Shown here one piece after another: positions 1 to 9,007 of a stretch of 31,142 bases of DNA. Below the pieces are notes generated by a model that made no database searches, was not told the DNA's origin, and was given only the letters and a program-made list of their open reading frames with translations. Numbering within the stretch: position 1 is the first letter of the stretch; every line of letters starts with the position of its first letter. A program made the position numbers and the translations under genes. Location: contig NXFV01000084.1 in NCBI GenBank assembly GCA_002803225.1, forward strand, positions 1 to 31,142, in the 5' to 3' direction. The stretch comes from Gamarada debralockiae (taxonomy: Eukaryota; Ascomycota; Leotiomycetes; Helotiales; Hyphodiscaceae).

Positions 1-193
1 AACGTTTGGTTGATATACACTTAAACCTGCATGACAATCGCCATAGCGTCCACTCTAACCTCGGCGAACAGTACCACACCATCTCTCTGCTAGCAGAAAG
101 CAAGTTTCTTGTATCCTCTGATCGGTCTGCTCAGTCCGCTTTGTCCGGTCCAAAGGATGCCAATGAAACCGGGACTTTACGGGACCCAATCGC
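1..193. other. Sequence 3' of the NLR relic, nothing recognised
   Basis: Short open frames exist on both strands, but none shows a recognisable domain or a convincing start. It may be the decayed 3' end of the NLR gene. Confidence 0.4.
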
Positions 194-548
194 TCAGAGG
201 TTCTGAAAAGGTTCGGATTGGTCCGTCTTATTTGTGCATGGGTAAGGACACATCACGCCGCTTCCGAACACAGAAGACTCGCGTGCCACGCATTCTCCGG
301 GCCTTAATATACAAACGTCGACCTGCTCTTTTGTCGGCGAAATGACACGAACCCAATTTGGATACTGCAATGTCACTCCGTTGCTGGCGACGCGAACGCT
401 GCATCCGCCGGAACAACTGTGAATGTCTGTCCGTAGTTTGACTGCTCGTCTCCAGAATTCTTCACCAACACCCTGTTCTGCACGATCGATACCTCTCGCG
501 TTGAGGGCATGGCAACGAGCATAGCAGAATCTTGAATGGCCCTCGAGC

Positions 549-1560
549 GTCTGTAGTGCCGCTCCTGAGCCGGCATCCCACAGCTTGACAGTCATATCAT
601 CAGATCCCGACGCCAATAGCTTGCCGTCCAGCGAGAAGGCCACAGCCCAGACTGAGTCCCAATGGCCCGCGAGTGTCTGTAGTGCCGCTCCTGAGCCTGC
701 ATTCCATAGAATGACCGTTGTATCATCAGATGCCGACGCCAGCAGCTTGCCGTCCGGCGAGAAGGCCACGGCGTTAACCGAGTTCGAATGGCCCGCAAGC
801 ATTTACAGTGCCGGCCCTAAGCCGGTGTCCCATAGCTTAACTGTCGTATCATCAGATGCCGACGCCAGCAGCTTGCCGTCTGGCGAGAAGGCCACAGCGT
901 TGACCGGGATCGAATGGGCCTTGAGTGTCTGTAGCACCGCTCCTGAGCCAGTGTTCCACAGTTTGACCGTCTCGCCATCATATGTCGCCGACGCCAGCAA
1001 CTTGCCGTCTGGTGAGAAGACCACGGCCATGACCCACGAATGGTCCTCGAGCGTCTGTAGCGCCGCTCCTAAACCGGCGTCCCACAGCTTAATAGTCCTA
1101 TGAGATGCCGACGCAGCAACTTGCCGTCCGACGAGAAGGCCACGGCCCTGACCGATCTTGAATGGCCCATCGTCTGTAGTACTGCTCTTAAGCCTACGTC
1201 ACACAGCTTGATCGTCTGGTCATTAGACGCCGACGCCAGCAGCTTGCCGTCCGGCGAGAAGGCCACGGTGTTGACCGAGTTCGAATGGCCCGCGAGCGTC
1301 TGTAGCGCAGCTCCTGAGCCAGTGTCCCACAGCTTGATCGTCTGGTCGTAAGATGCCGACGCTAGCAGCTTGCCGTCTGGCGAGAAGGCTACGGTGTCGA
1401 CCGAGTTCGAATGGCCCGCGAGCGTTTGTAGCGCAGCTCCTGAGCCAGCGTCCCACAGCTTAACTGTCATGTCCCCAGATGCCGACGCCAGCAGCTTACT
1501 ATCTGGCGGGAAGGTCACAGCGCTGACCCATTGTGAATGGCCCTCGAGCGTCTGTACTAA
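549..1560 (-). repeat. Eight tandem WD40 repeats (126 bp / 42 aa unit)
   Basis: The minus strand carries eight near-identical 42-residue WD40 units, each of the form LQTLxGHSxSVxAVAFSPDG then KLLASASxDxTVKLWDxG, plus the start of a ninth. They form the sensor propeller of the HNWD-type NLR. High identity between units is typical of these genes, in which repeats are shuffled and homogenised. Lesions are few: a 1-nt deletion near 1113 in the fourth unit, an in-frame TAA at 805-803 at the Gln of LQ-LAGHS, and Trp to Cys in the third unit (KLCD). Base composition stays GC-rich with many CpG, unlike the NACHT part. Confidence 0.93.
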
Positions 1561-2429
1561 GGAATTCCAATTTTTCTCGACTTCCGGTGATCTTCGCATC
1601 CATTTAGGCACGCAGTCTTTAAACTGATTCCTTACTATACTCATCGCCAGCGTAAACACAAGCGTACTGCAGTACGTCTGAAGGGGAGCCAGCTCGATCG
1701 CTGGTCGGTTGTAGAGGACGAATCGCTTTGTGTTATAGACAAATTCGGACAGCCGGGGACACTTATATACCTATAGCACATATCAGCTAAATATCTGTGT
1801 TATGCTGGAAGCTAGCCCACAGCTACAATAGACTCCAAAGAAGTAATAGCATGGATGCCTTCAGAAACCTTCTGCATCACCAAGGGCCTCGAGCCAATAA
1901 AGGAGATACTCTTGCAAAAACTAATGCACTTTATCGTTATCGCGAAGCTGAACGCCGCTCGTGTACAAATGCCGAATCCAGTAGAGACATGCATACTAAA
2001 CCTCAGGAGGAAGACTGCGCTTAACTCGACTGCTCTCGAAATTAGTTACAAGTATACCAGGAGTGTTTAGGCCACAGATGTCTTGCTTTAGAGAAGTTGA
2101 TATAAGCTGTATACAGCTGTCAGCCAACATCTGATGTGCTTGCTTCTTGTCCACCCAGAAGTTTGGATTCTTGTACCTGTTGTTATTAAGAAGAAAGTCT
2201 CGAAATAAAGGATAGTAGAGACGAAGTAGTTAGTCCTAATCCTTTAGAATATCCAAGACAGAGTACAGATCCTCTAGCGTCTAGTCAATATCCTCCTTTG
2301 TGACACGCAGCAGCCTGCTCAAAGAGTATACAGAAAGTAGCGAGGAAAGGAACAGCTATGCTTCCAAGTATCTATCTCAGTATATAGCATAACTCTTCTT
2401 TCTCCTTATCTGTATATTCTAGAGCAATG

Positions 2430-3340
2430 GAATACTTGAGAACAGTAGATCTCGTTAAGGTGCATTTCCGGTGCTGTGACAGCGCTGCCACTGCCCTCAA
2501 GAATCGTATTTAGTCGTCTTGTTACGAATCGTTTCCCTTCACAGATAAATTAATAGGCAGTTATAGCCCAAATGAACAGCCCACTTGTAATCTAGACTAA
2601 ATATCTGATAGTCTTTTCGCCTGGCCAGGCAATACCCAGAGACCGTTCCTGTCCGATAAGTCTTAAGTTATACTCCATAAATATAGAGATATTATAGTCT
2701 ATAATCGATAGTAATATACTATAGAGAACAAAATCCTAGTACTCCGCATCTAGTATCTGATTGAACCTATATCGGATTGAGATCTCAGGTCTACTTGTCA
2801 AAAAGACTCGTAACCGGATTCCCTGTAATAATCGAGCTTCAGCTAAGAGTTATAGAATGATCTGGATATTATTATTATTATCATACTTATCAAGCGCATC
2901 AACTATAAGAAGGTACAACGAATAACAGCCGTTGCCATCTAGCTTCGATAGCGGACAGAGGACGAGCTGGTGCCATTGGTTATAGAGAGACTAGCTTCCA
3001 ATGTTGCCTCGCTCAGTTATAGCCGCACAAATATACTAATAGAGAGGAGGTACACTACTTGCAAGCTGTACAGCAACGATAGTAACGAACTTGCCGGCGT
3101 AGCCCACGTCTCCACTGCCTTTTGTGAAGAAAAAGCTAGCCCTAAGCCGTTTCCCCTCGAAGTATCTACGGGCGACAGTACGGGCAATAGTCAACTTTCC
3201 TGTACTAGCTAAGCTATTCAGCCAAAAAATGCACCGCTTATCTTGTCCGTCAGCCCATATATATATATCGTGAAGAATATCGACGCGGGTATTGTTAAGG
3301 CAAGTGGGTTCGTATTGTCTCTAGTATAAATTAAAGGGCG
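2430..3340 (-). other. NACHT ATPase domain remnant of the NLR pseudogene
   Basis: One unbroken frame can be followed from about 3310 to 2430, interrupted only by six in-frame TAG/TAA codons. All six lie where the family has Gln, for example LY-stop-YICAAI and AY-stop-FICEGK. The Walker A loop at 3209-3189 reads ASTGKLTIART; the family form is AGTGKSTIART, so the invariant Ser is now Leu and a Gly is now Ser. Walker B at 2912-2889 reads LLIVDALD. RVFLTSRPEI, the sensor-like TSRPE motif, lies further on. The ATPase could not work even without the stops. Confidence 0.88.
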
Positions 3341-3434
3341 CATCGACAGCGAACGGTAAACCATTGAGCGAGTTGTCTAACCATCAGTCACCAGTCAGCA
3401 TTCTGTCTTTACTATACGCCTAACATGAAGAAAC

Positions 3435-4218
3435 TCATGTTATAGACTTACTACTATGTGCAGAGATCTCAGGTAGAAGCAGCCTTGAACGATCGATCTC
3501 CTCTCGAAGCCGGCGGAACGCATTCTTCATTCCCTCGCCATAAATGAGCGGCATATGTATATCGAAAATACCTAGTAGAGAATAAGCCTTGTCCTCTTCG
3601 CGCTTAGTTTCACGCTTTTCTGCCCATGACATTTGCTCAGCAACACTGAATTCAAACAGAGCCCCTTGAAGAGCCCGGACAGCCAATCCCGTTACCTCGT
3701 GAACTTATCGCTCCAACGACTTCTTGTCACCGAGTCGCTTGCCCTCTAAGGAGAAGAATTCAACTGATGGCGGAGCAATAAGCTCTTGTAATGTCTAGCC
3801 CCGGGTAAACCATCTGCTTTTCCGAAAAGCAGGTCCCCAAGTAAACTCGAAGAACTGATCGTTTGCTTTCCGCTTAGTTGTCGAAACATCTGATAGATAT
3901 ACGTAACATTTAGCCGCATTACAATACTAGCGAAACATAGAGTTAATAGCCTCTAAGAGTTTAGTGTTGTTCGATTTGTCAATGCAACAAGTATCTACCC
4001 AGAAATATTATAGGCCATCGCGAGTGGCTTGCTCTGCGCAAAACGATCTTCCGATATCCAGCCTTATTGTTCCTAGAACCTTTTGCCAAGTCTTTAAAGG
4101 TAACCTCTTGATCGTCGTCTCCCCAAGTATACGAAAGTATCGCATAAGGGGGGAATTTGTTGATAAGGTCCTTAGTCAGGCCGAATTCGCCATTCGTTTT
4201 GAGTTACAAAAGACGCAT
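3435..4218 (-). other. HET domain remnant of the NLR pseudogene
   Basis: This segment encodes the HET domain in two frames. It starts MRLL at 4218 and has a TAA four codons later. YAILSYTWGDDDQEVTF is the classical first HET motif. After a frame change near 4030 come WVDTCCIDKSNN and YVYLSDVSTTKRK, then SRWFTRG-stop-TLQEL, in which the stop sits where the family has Trp, and finally EEDKAYSLLGIFDIHMPLIY. Stops in FR-stop-YCN (Trp expected) and ER-stop-VHE (Gln expected) fit TGG to TAG and CAG to TAG transitions. The domain is followed by a natural-looking TGA-type break before the NACHT part. Confidence 0.88.
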
Positions 4219-4573
4219 CACTGAGCGTGGACAAGAGGCCCACCTAATTGTTCCGGACCGCGAGTAGTGCCTGTATAGAGTTTCAATAGCAAGCTGCAGT
4301 TAGGAGGGAGGAGCTGGTGGAGTTGAGGATTCACGTTAGAGAATACGTGGTTTGTGCCTTAAATATGAGGTAGCAATTGATTAGGACTGAGTGCGTTCCT
4401 CTATGCCTTTTCACAGTTCAAAGCCATGGCCACACCTTCGAAGACAATCAATCCTGGCAACCGCCTATCTTTAAATGAACCGCTCAGCCAATCTGAAGAA
4501 TTTTGTGGCGTTCATGGTCATGGTCATTTGTGTAGAGCCAGTGCTTTCGCTCTAACACAGCTTGGAATGTTTA

Positions 4574-4700
4574 CAGTAAAACCTCGATATAAGGATCCTT
4601 CAGATAAGGATACCTGATTTCTAAGGATCGTACGGCCGGTCCCGTTGCTAATTGGCCCTAAGATAACGATATCCTTATCTTTAAGGATATCCAGAAATCT
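4574..4700. mobile_element. Fragment of a pogo/Fot1-like MITE with one terminal repeat
   Basis: A TA at 4572-4573 is followed by CAGTAAAACCTCGATATAAG, the form of pogo/Fot1-type terminal repeats, then by repeated ATAAGGAT blocks. Internally the sequence turns into inverted counterparts (ATCCTTATC at about 4670, AAGGATATCC at about 4683, AGAAATCT at about 4691). This is as expected for a short palindromic element. The matching outer end (TTTTACTG plus TA) is not found downstream, so the copy seems cut off near 4700. The complete element at 25457 has the same CAGTAAAA terminus. Confidence 0.6.
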
Positions 4701-7700
4701 TGTGTGGTGGGTGGGGCTCATGGGACAAGGAGGATGTATGGTTGACGTGACGTGGAAAGACATCACTGCTCCGGGAATACTGTCCCCTCTTTGCTGGAAG
4801 GGCGTGCGTCATTTAAGTTATTGGGAAAATGTGAGCGACTAGTAGGAACTAGGGCTTTTTGGACAGACAGTAATATCCATTGAGTGTTTGTGGCCCTCCC
4901 TTCAAGAACATCGATTCTCTGCTAATTCTCTGCTATACGAATACCTACTTATTGCAAAGACTTCCACCCACTTTTCCGCCAGTACTCCGTTTGAGCATCT
5001 TTATAACCAGCTTAGAAAGGTCAGGTTTGCCGCTCACCTCTTCTGCCAGTGCTCGATGCGCAACTTGGCCACAAAAATAATTCCTCTGAACATTCTTCCC
5101 TTCATTCTTTTGCCCTCCCGACTTATAAGTATACACGCATTCCATGCTCATGCACGGAAGTCTCTCCATCTCACCAACAAAGAACAACTCCTCTACGTCC
5201 TGCATATGGAATTGGATCTGGAACGCCAAACGTATCCGCGTAGCGGATCTTGCACGGTGGGAGAGCGTATTTCTAGCTGAGAATTTTCGTTTCTGAGCTT
5301 GTCGAAGAGGCTAAAAGTCTGATGGCTGTCATTGAAGGAGTCTGTAGACAGCGTGTCGAGACGTGAATTCCAGTAGAAAAGGCTTCTCGAGACCATTTTT
5401 ATTGACGACGTATTCGGGAAGGGGTTTGGCTCCGCGACTCTCGATTGACTGAAAGTATGGGTGGTGGAGGGGTCGATATACGAGGGGATATGGCCCTCGA
5501 TAATAGTCGAGCCTTGCCTGCCAGATTTAGATGACAAATCTCTTAGCTGATAGAGATATAGATAATATGAGGGTGGACGGCGTACTTCCAGATCTGAAGA
5601 CGAAGCTCAGCAGCTTGTTCAGAGAATTTAGGGGAAGAGCGCCAGGTCTTCGATTGCTGTTAAGTGCGACAGTCGCGACTTTTCGAGGCCCATTTGCGTT
5701 GTCGCGAGATTCGGCTGGTAGTCTATTAGGCACTTTCGCGTGGTCTGGTATTGCTTGTTTTGTGAAGCTAAAAGGTGGAGGAGGTGAAAGGCTACTAAGT
5801 CACGAGGTTTTTGAAAGAGATTATATCGTGCCATATCTCATTTTTGGTGGGAGACTGAGGGTTTGTGGGCAGTATTGGAGGTAAGGTCACGTGGCTGTAT
5901 GAGGGTGTGGTTGGCATAACATGAATAGGCGTGCACTTCACCGTAGGCACACCAACCTCCCCCCTTATGATAAGAGAGCTTTGCTACAATTCGCATGTTG
6001 GAGATTAGATAACAAATTACTAAGATGAGGATAGGTGCCTTTTCAAGCATCACTTCAAGGACTTGACGGCTTGGCCTGGAACAAATTTATCTCGAAATCT
6101 TCACTTGCATTTCCGAATTGAACATCAGCACTAACTCTCAACCGAAAATTGCGCCCTGCTACAGCCGCGGCTTGTTCTTTTTCTTACCTGGGCATTCGAG
6201 GAGTGAGGTTGATTAATGTACTGAAGAAAGAAATGTGAGATATTGTAGGCTGAATGGCTCAAGCACAGAATGAGGCATCTGATGTAGCTGATGGCCGACA
6301 GGAAGAAATAGCTACAGGCCGGAACTGCTTTTTGAATTCCGACATATGGCTTCCACGTCGTCCTCGACGCAATGGAACAACTTGCCAAGAATAGAGACGC
6401 GGTGCCCAAGCCGCTGTTTCCACGTGACACTTGGGAATGGCTTCATTCACTCCATTCTGGAAAAACTCACGGACGATCTTGATCGTTCGCAAGGTTTAAA
6501 CCTTCTAGAAGAAATTGATGAAGTCTTCTTCACCAGAAACGTGGCATCGCTGATCTTTCCAAAGATCAGCGAGATCGACTTCGATCTGCTCCACCGGTTC
6601 CACCAACCCCTCACCACGGTCCGAACAGACCCGAAACCATAAAGAATATCCCGCTTTCCAAGATAGGAGGAAATCAAATCAATGATATATCAAACGGCGC
6701 AAAAAGCATCAATTTGCAAATTTCTGTCGGAGACTTTGGGTGGTGAGGTTGAAGACCGCAGTCTGGCTGGAAGAAACATTCTACTTCAGGTGCATGATCA
6801 TGAGAGCACACCTGCCAACCTGCCATTTGAGGATGAAATGGCACCGTCTGGGCAACGGTCGCGTAACCATTGTATTGTTGCAGAGGCGGAGGGTCGCTGA
6901 AGACAGGGCTGCCCAGCCTTATCGCGCCAGTCTAGCGTATCGTACCAAGGTTTTTGATTTTTCGGGGGGGCAAGGTGGAACGGTGGACTTAATTTGGCCA
7001 AGTCTGGCGGGTTAAAAGGAGGCGAGGAGAAGTCTTGAGTTGAACAGCAGGGATTGGGGTCGAATCTTGATGGATGTAATGAAAGGTCTAAGATCTAGTT
7101 CTAAACCGTCAACAGATGCTGGGCGGCTTCGGGGATGGATGGCTTCCTACTTCATAATCACCCACACATTTCAAAGTGTTCAAACCGGTCGGGAACTGGT
7201 TTATCTAGACTTTGCATGCAGGTGGAGAGGTTGTTTGGTCGCACCAAGTGTCGGTTGTTAGCCGTCGAGTGGGGTCTGTTCGCTTGTAGGTTAGCGCAAT
7301 ACTGAGCACAAGGCACAAGCCATGACCTTGCATCATACTGCGGAAGCTTCACAGTCGTATGAATAGGAACAACAGCAGCATCGCGGGTTTGTGATAGAAA
7401 GGAGACGCCAAGCTAAAGCTGTAATAATCAGTAATATGCAAGTTGAAGCCTCTATTGAAAGTGATTTTGCTGATATCGAGGAATTGTTTTTCGTGAGGTT
7501 AGTGAAGTGGGACTGATTGATTGATAGGGATGTAGCTTACGCACATTTTGGTTCTTGAATAGGATATCTCACCTCCGTTATGGGGTCCTTTTGGGACTTG
7601 GCGATGGAAGCCTCTCAGAATTCGATTTGAGCAACAGAGCGGTCCAAGGAGAGGTGGAAGAATCCGGCGTTTGGATATTGCGGAGAAGACGCAAGAGCAA

Positions 7701-9007
7701 GCCACCACAAGGCAATGAAACGAAAAGGATGGGATGTCGTTCAAAAAGAAAAGAAACTTTGTGATAACTCTTGTAAAGATTGCATGTATTGCATGCTGGA
7801 AATAAAACATGGCGACTATCACGAGGCGTGAGGATTCGCCCCTTTCCCATGTGTTGGATGGATTGTCGGCGGTGTTAGTAAAAAAATGAATGTTCATGTT
7901 CATTATCTGGCCGAGCATTTCTTATCAGGAGGAAGCGAGCCCTGGCCCATGTTCCTTGCATTTTGTCGGCTCCAGTTGGCTGCATTAACCCCTGGACACG
8001 ACTCGCCTTCCACATCCCGCTTGGACTCGTCAGTGGATCAACCGCCCCTTGTCCATCGTTCGGTACGAAGACCCCCAAGTCTTCAACAACCATCGCGACG
8101 AGGAGCACGGAGAGTGGGCGGAGGCTTCGGTCGTCCCCTTTGGGGATGATTGCGGCGCATTATTAGAAGGGCATGTCTCTTCCTACCGCAGCGTTATGTG
8201 TCTCGATTCACAATTAATCATTCCGCTAACGTGGTCCAGGAAACTTGTGGCGGCGGGCGTTCAAGACTGCCATTCAAATACCGCAAGCCCACCAGGAAAG
8301 GGCTCTATGCTTACTTCTTGCGCGCTCTTCCTCCAACTGCAACCCATACATCTCCCTGCAGCATCTTGTGTCGAATGATTTCCCCATGATACCACGAAGG
8401 CCCCTTCCAATATGATCAACGACCCGTTTATGGAGGCGTCATAGGAAAAAGCAATTCTCCAATTACTTCCTGTTTCGTCTCCCCACCACCACCTTTGGAT
8501 CTCTTCCATTTCAAGTCTACACTCTTACAAAAAATCTTAAGCATCACCACTTGGTCACTTTTGAATCGTCAATTCTTTGCGTAAGCTGTAATCTCAGGTC
8601 CTACTTTCGTTCATGTATGTTTTCAAGGTCATTATCTATTGGCGACCTCCTGGACGTTCTTCTGTCCACCCTTGCTAACCTTTAGAAAGAGCAAGAAAGT
8701 GAGCTGTTATATATTGAAACCTTACCAAACTCGGCCGAACGAAGAAATCTACTCTCGCTTCAAAGTTCAACCTCAATCACGTTCTTTACCAACCCCGCCA
8801 AACGTTCTTCCAACTACGATCACGCACAAGGCACTCTCCAATTGGAACCTCACTTATACCATAGCAGGAGGCAACCTTTGGAAAGCAATCTGAAAATCTA
8901 CAACCCTTGTTCTACTCTGGCCTCCTTCAATCACACTTCGAACTACCTCGTACATCTCACTTTCGAATATTACATGGGCGATTTAAGATCCCAAAACGCA
9001 ACACAAG
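4701..9007. other. Long gene-poor stretch, no supported gene
   Basis: I find no domain or convincing spliced gene here. Open frames of 60-139 codons occur on both strands, for example 5193-5537 minus, 6346-6642 plus and 7499-7918 minus. They overlap each other, show no family motif and have no clear splice partners. A small inverted repeat (CTGATCTTT/AAAGATCAG) lies at about 6550. The last 350 bases before 9008 are rich in C, A and T, with several short upstream open frames, and probably hold the promoter and 5' leader of the 9008 gene. Confidence 0.5.

Larger units (their letters stand above)
194..4218 (-). pseudogene. HET-NACHT-WD40 NLR (STAND) pseudogene, RIP-degraded
   Basis: Read on the minus strand, this is a dead fungal NLR of the HNWD/HET-E architecture: N-terminal HET effector, central NACHT ATPase, C-terminal WD40 sensor. 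Such proteins trigger heterokaryon-incompatibility cell death in the cytoplasm. The likely start is the ATG at 4218. HET runs to about 3435 (YAILSYTWGDD, then VDTCCIDKSNNT, then AYSLLGIFDIHMPLIYGEG). NACHT follows at about 3310-2450, then the helical region with RLLRVTKEDI, a VLDI segment and YWIRHLYTSGVQLRDND (about 2340-1850), then SEFVYNTKRFVLYNRP (about 1760-1710) leading into WD40 repeats at 1560-550. Stops are TAG or TAA, almost all at expected Gln or Trp codons. Single-base frameshifts occur near 4030, 1885 and 1113. The reading beyond 550 (to 194) is not recognisable as a known tail. Domain identity is from recall of family sequences. The pseudogene status is directly visible. Confidence 0.9.

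Noticed and set aside
585..1351. Plus-strand open frames of 172 and 83 codons with repeated SSLPSGEKATALT-like units
   Set aside because: They are the antisense shadow of the WD40 repeats; the minus strand gives a known domain.
549..1560. Regular 126-bp periodicity that could suggest a CRISPR-like or satellite array
   Set aside because: The unit is an exact 42-codon WD40 repeat, and there are no short direct repeats with unique spacers.
5193..5537. Minus-strand 114-codon frame
   Set aside because: No family motif, no splice partner, and overlapped by an equally long plus frame.
7499..7918. Minus-strand 139-codon frame with hydrophobic stretch
   Set aside because: Composition-driven hydrophobicity, no recognisable domain and competing frames on both strands.
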